A DNA stretch of 11,835 nt from assembly GCA_030636885.1 (NCBI GenBank), contig DAOVVY010000015.1:1-11835 (forward strand). Reading direction: 5' to 3'. Source of the DNA: Candidatus Nanohaloarchaea archaeon. GTDB taxonomy: Archaea; EX4484-52; GLR71. A program made the translations under genes and the position numbers. How positions within the stretch are numbered: the stretch's first letter is position 1; every line of letters starts with the position of its first letter. The notes below the pieces were generated by a model. That model searched no databases. It was not told the origin of the DNA and saw nothing but the letters and a program-made list of their open reading frames with translations. Shown here piece after piece: positions 6,306-11,691 of the stretch.

Positions 6306-7724
6306 ATGATAGGAATAATAGAAATAGTTGCAATATTAGCTGTAATTATTGTGATAGTTGCAGCTCTTTCATGGTATAAGATAGTACCACCAAGTGAAGC
6401 ACATCTAGTTGTGACACCAACAGAAAAGTTTGTTGTGTCGCCAGATGATAGTGTAAATACAAAAGGCAAAAGAAGTTATTTTGCTATATCTGGATGGATA
6501 CCTTTCATAGGTCGTTCTATTCGAGTTCTTGATGTAACAATCAAAGAAATAAGAGGTCAACAAGAGACATATGAAAAAGATCAAGCCCGATATATTGTAA
6601 AAACAAGTACTAAATACAGAATCAGTAACATCGAGGTTGCAGCAGAGAAATATATCTCTGAAACAGAACTTGAAGAACAATTAAAAGAAGTCATCCAAGC
6701 AGCAGTCAGAGAAGTCACAATCAAGTACGATGTTGTAAATGCTAGAGCAAAGAAACAACTTATGGATGAAGAAATAAAGAAAAGTATGGGTAAAGACTTT
6801 GAGATATGGGGTGTTGAACTTGTGAACTTCCAGCTTGTTGACTTTCAGGATACAGATGAATCAACAATTATTTCAGATATATCAAAGAGAAGAGAAGTTG
6901 AAATCTCGGCAGAGACAAGAGAAATGAATGCTGAAAAAAAGAAACAGGCAAGAATAAAAGAAGCTGAAGCTGAAGAAAAAGCTAGAGAAAGAGAGATTGC
7001 AAAGGAAAAAGTAATAGGTGAAAAAGAACAGAATAAGCTACAAGCTATATCAGAGCAACAAAAACTTGCTAAAGAAAAAGAATTTGCAGTCATCCGAGTA
7101 CAAACAATAAAACAGGCAGAGATTGATAAGGAAAAGAAAATTGTAGAAGCTAACATGGCAAAAGAAAAAGAAGAAATAATGAAAGAACAGAAACTACTTG
7201 AAGGACAAGGAGATAAGCTTAAACAAGAAGAACAGGCAAAAGGTACAGCTGCACCAATCAGAGAGATGGGTCTTGCTGAAGCTGAAGCTAAAGAGAAACT
7301 ACAAGCTGCACTGAACAAGTTTAGTGATGCTGCAATTCGTGCTTTAATTGCAGAGAAAGTTGTAGAAATGCAAGAGACGGTCGGTGTTGAGACAGCAAAA
7401 GCACTCGCTGGAGCAGATTTGAAAGTATTTGCCGGTGGTGATGGTGCAGGAAGTGATGGATTCAATTTAGGTAAATTAATATCTGCTATGTCAGTATCTA
7501 ATGAAGGAACAGCAGATGCTACATTGAACAAGATTGCAAGACCTAACGATCTTGGACTATCTGCACTTGGACTTAAAGCAATCCAAGAGAAAATTGAAAA
7601 ATCTACAGAAAAAGATAAAACTAAAAAGTCTATAAAAAAGGATGAAAAAGTTTCAAAAAATAAGCCAGACAACTATATGGATTTGAGCAAAGAAGTAGAC
7701 AAGACAAAGAAAAGGAACAATTGA
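6306..7724 (+). CDS. flotillin/SPFH (band 7) membrane scaffold protein
   Basis: The 472-residue protein begins with one membrane span (residues 4-22, IIEIVAILAVIIVIVAAL), then an SPFH domain (about 25-190, starting WYKIVPPSEAHLVVTPTEK and including the conserved-type EEQLKEVIQAAVREV helix and WGVELVNFQLVDF). Residues about 192-345 are a long Ala/Glu/Lys coiled coil of flotillin type (repeated EAEAEEKAREREI-like units). Then come a helical hairpin, a Gly-rich linker (FAGGDGAGSDGF) and a basic low-complexity tail. SPFH proteins oligomerise on the inner membrane face and organise membrane domains. The ATG at 6306 follows GGTGA by six bases. The length is typical of flotillins. Its presence among element genes is unusual; no NfeD partner is adjacent. 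Confidence 0.88.
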   Translation: MIGIIEIVAILAVIIVIVAALSWYKIVPPSEAHLVVTPTEKFVVSPDDSVNTKGKRSYFAISGWIPFIGRSIRVLDVTIKEIRGQQETYEKDQARYIVKTSTKYRISNIEVAAEKYISETELEEQLKEVIQAAVREVTIKYDVVNARAKKQLMDEEIKKSMGKDFEIWGVELVNFQLVDFQDTDESTIISDISKRREVEISAETREMNAEKKKQARIKEAEAEEKAREREIAKEKVIGEKEQNKLQAISEQQKLAKEKEFAVIRVQTIKQAEIDKEKKIVEANMAKEKEEIMKEQKLLEGQGDKLKQEEQAKGTAAPIREMGLAEAEAKEKLQAALNKFSDAAIRALIAEKVVEMQETVGVETAKALAGADLKVFAGGDGAGSDGFNLGKLISAMSVSNEGTADATLNKIARPNDLGLSALGLKAIQEKIEKSTEKDKTKKSIKKDEKVSKNKPDNYMDLSKEVDKTKKRNN

Positions 7725-7741
7725 AGAGATTTATCTCTTCA
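7722..7741 (+). other. perfect stem-loop over the flotillin stop codon
   Basis: TGAAGAGATTTATCTCTTCA is a perfect 9-bp inverted repeat with a two-base centre, and its first three bases are the stop codon of the flotillin-like gene. It could stabilise or define the 3' end of that message or form the first stem of the structured stretch that follows. There is no long T tract right after it (only ATTTAAACC), so it is not a classical intrinsic terminator. Confidence 0.6.
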
Positions 7742-7754
7742 TTTAAACCTGAAA

Positions 7755-7904
7755 TGGACGCATCTTAATAGGGTGTGAATCTTCAAGCCGTGCGAACGAC
7801 ATGAAGACAAAATTGGACAATGGTGATTACTGAGTTATCAGTACTGAATAATATCTCCATTGATGAATCAGTTTAAAGTACGGCAGTTCCACTGTGCTTT
7901 TAAC
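7755..7904 (+). ncRNA. candidate structured RNA or long structured leader, class unknown
   Basis: The 223 bases between the flotillin-like and HD genes contain no convincing gene but several pairings. CGCATC 7759-7764 pairs with GGTGTG 7772-7777 (with wobble pairs). TCTTCA 7780-7785 pairs with TGAAGA 7802-7807, enclosing CGT-GCGA-ACG (7789-7798, a GNRA-type loop). AATGGTGAT 7819-7827 pairs with ATCTCCATT 7853-7861 (one mismatch), enclosing the perfect hairpin TACTGA-GTTA-TCAGTA (7828-7843). GTTTAAAG 7871-7878 pairs with CTTTTAAC 7897-7904 (one mismatch), enclosing GCAGT-TCC-ACTGT. The stretch is visibly richer in G and C than its surroundings, as expected for structured RNA in an AT-rich genome. 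It may be a leader regulating the HD gene 43 bases downstream or an independent RNA. I recognise no known family. Confidence 0.5.
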
Positions 7905-7947
7905 TCCAATCCACAGGAATTTAAATAATATTAATAAGGTGAATAGA

Positions 7948-8364
7948 ATGAAAGAAAATAAAGAAATGAATTTTAAAGAAGCGTTGGAATTAGCTACAAA
8001 ATATCACAAAGGACAGAAACGGTGGGGTGGAGAAGAGTACATAACACACCCAATAGCAGTAGCAGACAGATTTGAGCATGAAGATTATAAGATTGTAGCA
8101 ATATTGCATGATATATTAGAAGATACGAAAATGACAGTATTCGAACTTATAGACACGCATAACCTTAACTCATTCCTGTGTCTGTCAGTAGTTGCTATAA
8201 CAAAGAGAAAAGGACAAAATTATCTTGATTACATTCTACAGGTGAAAAGAAGTGAAATAGCGACTGCGGTCAAGATAGAGGATCTGAAACATAATCTGTC
8301 TGACTTGAAAGATGGTTCTATGAAAGATAAGTATATACTTGCACTATATATTCTCAAGAACTAA
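7948..8364 (+). CDS. HD-domain hydrolase of the RelA/SpoT (MESH1-like) type
   Basis: The 138-residue start at 7948 is chosen because GGTGA lies five bases upstream. A longer frame starting at 7894 runs through the structured stretch. The protein has the complete alarmone-hydrolase HD signature: HKGQKRWGGEEYITHP with His20 and His34, ILHDILEDT with His54-Asp55 and Glu58-Asp59, and a late KIEDLKHN with Asp112 and Asn116. The size equals the hydrolase domain alone, with no synthetase, TGS or ACT domain. Stand-alone members remove the 3'-pyrophosphate from (p)ppGpp or ppApp-type nucleotides, or the 2'-phosphate of NADPH. They require Mn2+ and are cytosolic. In archaea, alarmone signalling is poorly developed, so in an element it could counter a nucleotide-based host defence or act as an antitoxin. 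The substrate is not predictable here. Confidence 0.8.
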   Translation: MKENKEMNFKEALELATKYHKGQKRWGGEEYITHPIAVADRFEHEDYKIVAILHDILEDTKMTVFELIDTHNLNSFLCLSVVAITKRKGQNYLDYILQVKRSEIATAVKIEDLKHNLSDLKDGSMKDKYILALYILKN

Positions 8365-8462
8365 AAAGGTAATTTGATTTATATATTACTCATTTCGACA
8401 GTAAATAGTATTATCTGAAAAATGAAGTATCAATAACAGTAATATTGTTGTTGTTTTCCACA

Positions 8463-8473
8463 TTTATATATAC
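8463..8473 (+). promoter_or_regulatory. TATA box for the winged-helix gene
   Basis: TTTATATATAC at 8463-8473 is a strong archaeal TATA box, 32-42 bases before the ATG at 8505. It gives a leader of about ten bases with AGTGA at 8495-8499. The 140-base gap after the HD gene otherwise holds only AT-rich sequence, including a second weaker TATA-like word (TTTATATATT) near 8378-8387 with no gene at the right distance. Confidence 0.6.
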
Positions 8474-8504
8474 TTATCCCACCAAAATAGTATCAGTGAA
8501 ACGC

Positions 8505-8702
8505 ATGGGTCAGGATGAAGTTCTTAAAACTCTAAGAAAAAACCAAAATTGGATGACAATAAAAGAATTGATTGAGGAAACAGGATTGAAAAAGAATTGT
8601 ATACAGACTTCATGTAGGAAATTATATGAAACAAGATTTGCTGATAGAAAAGTGGTAGACATTAATCCGACTACTTATGCGTACAAAATAATCAAAAAGT
8701 AA
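8505..8702 (+). CDS. winged helix-turn-helix DNA-binding protein, 65 residues
   Basis: The ATG at 8505 is preferred over a TTG at 8445 because the TATA box lies between them and AGTGA precedes the ATG. The sequence MGQDEVLKTLRKNQNWMTIKELIEETGL...CIQTSCRKLYETRFADRK (gap marked) is a compact winged helix. The first helix and a Trp-Met-Thr turn are followed by helix 2 (IKELIEETG), recognition helix (KNCIQTSCRKLYE) and a wing ending TTYAYKIIKK. MGQDEVL is a start I know from small euryarchaeal regulators. It heads the second plus-strand operon and is a good candidate for its regulator, possibly of its own promoter. No ligand-binding part is present. Confidence 0.75.
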   Translation: MGQDEVLKTLRKNQNWMTIKELIEETGLKKNCIQTSCRKLYETRFADRKVVDINPTTYAYKIIKK

Positions 8703-8708
8703 TGATTT

Positions 8709-8930
8709 ATGGAAGCTAAGAAATTTATAAGTTCAAAAAAAGATGGAGAATATGAAATCAAGAAGTTTCATGTAACAGATATACCAGTGAACAGAAACTC
8801 ATTAATTGATGTATGTGAAAAGTTTGATGATAATGAAGAAGCATATTGTGTTGGTATAATTATAGATATCAATGGCGAGATTGTTTGTGTTGAGATTGAT
8901 AAGCTAATCCCTATACACTTAAAAATATGA
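8709..8930 (+). CDS. hypothetical protein, 73 residues
   Basis: The ATG at 8709 is seven bases after the previous stop, with GTAATGATT upstream as a weak binding site. The sequence alternates strands and helices: basic start (MEAKKFISSKKDGEYEIKKF), a helix (RNSLIDVCEKFDDNEEA) and two strong beta-strands (CVGIIIDINGEIVCVEIDKLIPI), like a small alpha+beta or SH3-like barrel fold. No family is recognised. Its TGA overlaps the ATG of the next small frame (ATGA at 8927-8930). Confidence 0.65.
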   Translation: MEAKKFISSKKDGEYEIKKFHVTDIPVNRNSLIDVCEKFDDNEEAYCVGIIIDINGEIVCVEIDKLIPIHLKI

Positions 8931-9022
8931 TTGAAGAAGCAGATGAAGAAGATTATGTTGAAGATATCAAAGAAGTATTAAAATGTATAAAAGGTTATGA
9001 AGGCTATGATATCTGGTTATGA
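8927..9022 (+). CDS. very acidic 31-residue protein, possible
   Basis: It starts by an ATGA overlap with the stop of the 73-residue gene, a usual coupling in this window. The product (MIEEADEEDYVEDIKEVLKC, then GYEGYDIWL) is strongly acidic with one likely amphipathic helix. No family. It is either a true small gene or the beginning of a larger gene that has lost its frame, since the next frames look protein-like in turn. Confidence 0.4.
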   Translation: MIEEADEEDYVEDIKEVLKCIKGYEGYDIWL

Positions 9023-9116
9023 ATATGTCAGTATGGGTGGAAAATGTGTTCCACAATCCGAATATGTAGTAAGGATTAAACTCCTGAACAGTTCATATTG
9101 GAGATATGTACCTTGA
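8997..9116 (+). CDS. 39-residue protein, doubtful; may be part of a frame-broken gene
   Basis: The ATG at 8997 follows AAAAGG and overlaps the 31-residue frame by 26 bases. The product (MKAMISGYEYVSMGGKCVPQ, then YVVRIKLLNSSYWRYVP) looks protein-like, with a strand containing VVRIKLL. A third frame continues from an ATG at 9106 with a 20-residue peptide (MYLESGILVGENPATDTNNY). The relay of frames 8927, 8997 and 9106 could be one decayed gene. The same bases also form consecutive hairpins, so a non-coding role competes with this call. Confidence 0.3.
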   Translation: MKAMISGYEYVSMGGKCVPQSEYVVRIKLLNSSYWRYVP

Positions 9117-9152
9117 ATCGGGCATACTTGTAGGTGAAAATCCTGCTACCGA
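9037..9152 (+). other. row of four small stem-loops
   Basis: GTGGAA/TTCCAC (9037-9054), AATCC/GGATT (9055-9077), CTCC/GGAG enclosing TGAAC-A-GTTCA (9081-9103), and TCGG/CCGA enclosing GTAG/CTAC (9118-9152) lie almost end to end. The stems are perfect but short. The stretch looks richer in G and C than its flanks and ends 28 bases before the ATG at 9180. It may be a structured leader or a small RNA; short stems like these can also occur by chance. Confidence 0.35.
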
Positions 9153-9179
9153 CACTAATAATTATTAAAAGTGATTGAT

Positions 9180-9656
9180 ATGGAAAATACATGGAAAAAA
9201 AGAAAAAGATTATACTGTCAGAATTGTGGACAGTTAACAAGAGTTAAATATAAACCGCAAAAGGTATGTTTAAATTGTAAAGGTTCAACATTCGTGGACA
9301 GAACAAACAATAAAGTATATCATGTAGCTGAAGATAGTAAACCTAAATTGACTAAACCTGACCTCACAACAGGACTCAAGTGTGCATTCGATACGGCAAG
9401 TGATGATCTGAACAAGATGTACCAATCAATTGATAATCTTATTATGTACCTTAGCAATGAAAATGGTATCAGCGATGAAACTAAACTCAAAACTATAGAC
9501 AAATATGAAAAGATAAGTGTAGATATACGCCAGATAATAGAATCGCTTAAAGAGTATGATAATACAATCATTCAGGCGAAAATACTATCCTCTAAAGAGA
9601 TTGCACAAAGAGAAAAACTTAAACTAATTATTGACTGTTCGGTGGTGGAAAGGTAG
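9180..9656 (+). CDS. zinc ribbon protein with helical C-terminal part, 158 residues
   Basis: The ATG at 9180 is used rather than a GTG at 9171, which is itself part of the ribosome binding site GTGATTG. Cys13-x2-Cys16 and Cys30-x2-Cys33 form a rubredoxin/zinc-ribbon knuckle pair inside a basic N-terminus (WKKRKRLYCQNCGQLTRVKYK). Residues about 55-150 are predominantly helical, with LNKMYQSIDNLIMYL and YEKISVDIRQIIESLKEYD resembling a helical bundle or short coiled coil. I recognise no exact family; it could be an adaptor that binds nucleic acid at one end and oligomerises at the other. The next gene follows after six bases, with AGGTAGAT spanning its stop. Confidence 0.7.
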   Translation: MENTWKKRKRLYCQNCGQLTRVKYKPQKVCLNCKGSTFVDRTNNKVYHVAEDSKPKLTKPDLTTGLKCAFDTASDDLNKMYQSIDNLIMYLSNENGISDETKLKTIDKYEKISVDIRQIIESLKEYDNTIIQAKILSSKEIAQREKLKLIIDCSVVER

Positions 9657-9662
9657 ATTGAT

Positions 9663-9977
9663 ATGATATTCAAACCAGAACACAAAAAAATGATACTTGA
9701 CGGAAATAAAACAGCTACTCGCAGAATTTGGAAGAAACCAATGGTTAAAGTTGGCGGAGTATACAAAGCAAAGCTGAAAATGTTATCTACAGACTATTTC
9801 GCTAAGATAAAGGTGAAAAAGTTGTATAAACAAAGATTATGTGACATGACAGACAAAGATGCAAACAAAGAAGGATATGACACAGTTACAGCATTTAAAC
9901 ATATATGGATAGAGATTAATAGTTCTTGGGATGATAATTGTGTCGTTGATGTAATAGAATTTGAGATTATCAAATAG
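9663..9977 (+). CDS. ASCH-domain protein, 104 residues
   Basis: The full-length ASCH pattern is present. MIFKPEHKKMILDGNKTATRRIWKKP matches the family's opening, with the KT-TxR motif at residues about 15-21. VKVGGVYKAKLKM is the first barrel strand set, IKVKKLYKQRLCDMTDKDANKEGYD carries the typical 'dmt-eda-keG' block, and FKHIWIEINSSW...VIEFEI closes the fold (gap marked). ASCH domains are PUA-related and bind RNA or modified nucleosides; some are ribonucleases or N4-acetylcytidine amidohydrolases. Here the size equals one domain only. The start is supported by AGGTAGAT at good spacing over the stop of the zinc ribbon gene. It may act on RNA of host or element; the substrate is unknown. Confidence 0.82.
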   Translation: MIFKPEHKKMILDGNKTATRRIWKKPMVKVGGVYKAKLKMLSTDYFAKIKVKKLYKQRLCDMTDKDANKEGYDTVTAFKHIWIEINSSWDDNCVVDVIEFEIIK

Positions 9978-9991
9978 GTCGTGGTATATGA

Positions 9992-10396
9992 GTGGATGAA
10001 AACAATATTAATGATGAAAAACAGGATTATAATGTATCTAAATTCTTTGTTATAGGATTAGTTATAGTCTTGTTATTAGTTATATTTGTAATACCAACAA
10101 TTAGTGTTTTATCTATTGTTGTATCAATACCACCAGACCATAATACTGTTAATGTTATACCAAGTAGAATCACTATTTATCAGGATTATACACGCAATAT
10201 AAAAAAAATGTCTTATGGTAACACAGAGGTATATATAAAATTATTCAAATCATCCAGTGGTAAGAACTTGTATAAATCTTCTAATGTTTCACAAGGAACT
10301 TGGATAATAAATACATTCCTTCCTGTTTCTAAAGGTGATATAGTAAATATTGAGATACAAGATTATAATTTTACAAAAATGATCCCTATTGTCTAA
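9992..10396 (+). CDS. single-span membrane protein with extracellular domain, 134 residues
   Basis: A GTG start at 9992 is the only start before the membrane span. An ATG four bases upstream in another frame ends after three codons. A charged inside segment (MDENNINDEKQDYNVSK) is followed by a long hydrophobic stretch at about 19-45 (FFVIGLVIVLLLVIFVIPTISVLSIVVSI). A folded outside domain of about 85 residues is rich in beta-strands, Ser, Asn and Tyr (KMSYGNTEVYIKLF, VSQGTWIINTFLPV, IVNIEIQDYNF). This is the layout of archaeal cell-surface or pilin-like small proteins, but no class III signal site is evident. The membrane-distal part may be an immunoglobulin- or lipocalin-like beta sandwich. 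No family is recognised. Confidence 0.7.
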   Translation: MDENNINDEKQDYNVSKFFVIGLVIVLLLVIFVIPTISVLSIVVSIPPDHNTVNVIPSRITIYQDYTRNIKKMSYGNTEVYIKLFKSSSGKNLYKSSNVSQGTWIINTFLPVSKGDIVNIEIQDYNFTKMIPIV

Positions 10397-10418
10397 TATA
10401 ATGTAGAAGTTGATTAAC

Positions 10419-10529
10419 ATGAAAAGAACGACAAAGGCAAGAGAACCATTAGATCCGCAGACATTGATTGTTATTATCCTGCTTATACTACTATTTCTAT
10501 TCCTGAGAGAACATGGAGTGTTTTGTTAA
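10419..10529 (+). CDS. 36-residue single-span membrane peptide
   Basis: The ATG at 10419 is preceded by GTTGATT at normal spacing and starts 22 bases after the previous stop. A basic start (MKRTTKAREPLDPQ) leads into about 15 hydrophobic residues (TLIVIILLILLFLFL) and a short tail REHGVFC. This is a typical small membrane peptide with N-in charge bias. It is the last gene of the operon before the AT-rich gap and its T tracts. Function is unknown; similar peptides occur as holin-like, toxin-like or regulator peptides, but nothing here decides among them. Confidence 0.55.
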   Translation: MKRTTKAREPLDPQTLIVIILLILLFLFLREHGVFC

Positions 10530-10563
10530 ATAATAGCCTTATTACATCAATTATTATTTAATC

Positions 10564-10577
10564 TTTTTCTATTTTTT
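10564..10577 (+). terminator. U-rich archaeal transcription terminator
   Basis: T5-C-T-A-T6 lies 35-48 bases after the last gene of the plus-strand operon. Archaeal polymerase stops at U-rich stretches without needing a hairpin, and further T tracts downstream would act as backups. Confidence 0.5.
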
Positions 10578-10832
10578 ATATCAAAACAGCTTTAAGTATA
10601 ACTAAAATATTGATATTATTTAAATAATTAAAAAATATATTTTTTATAAGAATTGCTTTTTTGTTCAAGTTAAGAGTCGTGAAATCTGATAATTTATTTT
10701 TTTAACATAGGTCATACTAAGTTATTATTATTCTTTGTTATATATAAAGCTATCGTTTTTTATAATTTTTATTAATTGTATAACCAACCCAATATATAAA
10801 TAAATATATTCATATTATTTAAATAAATAGTA

Positions 10833-10842
10833 ATTATATATA
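10833..10842 (+). promoter_or_regulatory. TATA box for the RHH/zinc ribbon gene
   Basis: TTATATATAG at 10833-10842 lies 45-54 bases before the ATG at 10887, giving a leader of about 15-25 bases that includes GTGAT directly before the ATG. It has the same core, TTATATATAG, as the shared divergent promoter at 5932-5941. Confidence 0.55.
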
Positions 10843-10886
10843 GTAGTAGGACTAATTAAGTATTATAAAAGTTTGAATGTGATAAT

Positions 10887-11348
10887 ATGAAACTGGTTAC
10901 AATCTCTATGAAAGACGAAATAACAGAACATTATAAGATCAAAAATCTTATAAAAAATAGGAAATTGAGCAAGACAATCAACGATTTACTTATGAAACAT
11001 ATACAATTAGAAAGTGTTGATGAAAAACCAATTGAAAAACCATACATATCATTACAAAAACAAGAATTTAAGATATTTACATATATGATTGATAACAAAA
11101 TAAATAATATAGACACTCAAACTTTTGCAAAAAGAGTATATAATAAAGGTTTATTCAGACAAAAGAAAAGAATACATGATACAGTTCATAGGATTATCGA
11201 TGAAACAGGTGTATATAAGGTAGATAATGGAATATTGTTTGTTAATATGATAAATTGTTCATGTGGTGCTAAATTATCACCTTTTGCATTAAAGAATTAT
11301 AGATGTTTAAAATGTGATAGACTATTGATTGGTATTGGTGAAAACTGA
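10887..11348 (+). CDS. putative RHH regulator with C-terminal zinc ribbon, 153 residues
   Basis: The first 42 residues fit a ribbon-helix-helix DNA-binding domain: strand KLVTISMKDEI, helix YKIKNLIKNRK, then LSKTINDLLMKHIQL. A middle region of about 65 residues (about 55-120, LQKQEFKIFTYMIDNKI... RQKKRIHDTVHRIIDETGVY, gap marked) has helix-turn-helix character ending in a strand GILFVNM. The C-terminus has CSC (124-126) and CLKC (140-143), a zinc ribbon with an unusual CxC first knuckle. The combination suggests a sequence-specific regulator. It is transcribed from its own TATA box and overlaps the next gene by one base (TGATG), so the two products are probably made together. It is a candidate binder of the 18-bp repeats at 1937-1988, without direct evidence. 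Confidence 0.65.
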   Translation: MKLVTISMKDEITEHYKIKNLIKNRKLSKTINDLLMKHIQLESVDEKPIEKPYISLQKQEFKIFTYMIDNKINNIDTQTFAKRVYNKGLFRQKKRIHDTVHRIIDETGVYKVDNGILFVNMINCSCGAKLSPFALKNYRCLKCDRLLIGIGEN

Positions 11349-11686
11349 TGTATATATCGGAAGAGATGGAGATTGTAGTTGCGAGAGCAATTGTAAATAA
11401 TGGAATAATCAACGCAAACACGATTAAAAGTGTTTATAGTTCTGCAAGTAGAGATAAATGTTCAGGGATACTGAGAAAACTTGAATCAGCAGGATATATA
11501 AGACAAACAAAAAGTTTCGGTGTTTTTAGAGTTAGAGTAAAAGAAGTTAAATCAGGTAATGGATATAAGCTTTTATGGGCAGTTCCACAAGAGATTATTG
11601 ATATGGCGAATAACTTACAGGAGATTAGAGATACTAAAGATGTTGAGGAAAAATTACTTAAAAAATATAAGAAAGTAAATAATTAA
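11348..11686 (+). CDS. winged helix-turn-helix protein, 112 residues
   Basis: The start ATG shares its A with the stop TGA of the preceding gene. Residues 1-75 form a winged helix: MEIVVARAIVNNGIINANTI, the recognition helix SSASRDKCSGILRKLESAGY, and a wing IRQTKSFGVFRVRVKEVKSG, with LLWAVP closing the sheet. A helical basic tail (about 80-112, QEIIDMANNLQEIRD... KKYKKVNN, gap marked) could dimerise or contact DNA. It is a typical small archaeal transcription regulator without ligand domain. Co-translation with the RHH/zinc ribbon protein suggests a joint regulatory unit. Target unknown. Confidence 0.72.
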   Translation: MYISEEMEIVVARAIVNNGIINANTIKSVYSSASRDKCSGILRKLESAGYIRQTKSFGVFRVRVKEVKSGNGYKLLWAVPQEIIDMANNLQEIRDTKDVEEKLLKKYKKVNN

Positions 11687-11691
11687 TAATC

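Larger units (their letters stand above)
10530..10886. other. AT-rich gene-free gap of 357 bases with T tracts and a 15-bp direct repeat
   Basis: I see no convincing gene in this stretch. It is much richer in A+T than the flanking genes. The plus strand carries T tracts of 5-7 at 10564-10568, 10572-10577, 10640-10645, 10657-10662, 10697-10703, 10756-10761 and 10766-10770. ATATTATTTAAATAA occurs at 10613-10627 and 10812-10826. Its right end is the promoter for the gene at 10887. It could hold staged transcription ends and possibly a replication or partition site; neither is proved. Confidence 0.6.

Noticed and set aside
6845..7672. Long open frame on the minus strand opposite the flotillin-like gene (275 codons)
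   Set aside because: It is Ser/Ala/Phe-rich low-complexity sequence produced by the Ala/Glu/Lys codons of the coiled coil on the other strand; no start signal.
7820..7876. 18-codon frame in the structured stretch (ATG at 7820)
   Set aside because: No ribosome binding site at proper distance and no protein-like character; the bases are better explained by pairing.
7819..7880. Box C/D-like words (CTGA at 7830 and 7844, TGATGA at 7861) suggesting an sRNA
   Set aside because: Order and spacing do not give a C-D'-C'-D arrangement, and the words fall inside stronger stems.
7894..7947. Longer N-terminus for the HD protein
   Set aside because: The extra codons run through the last stem of the structured stretch, whereas GGTGA stands directly before the ATG at 7948.
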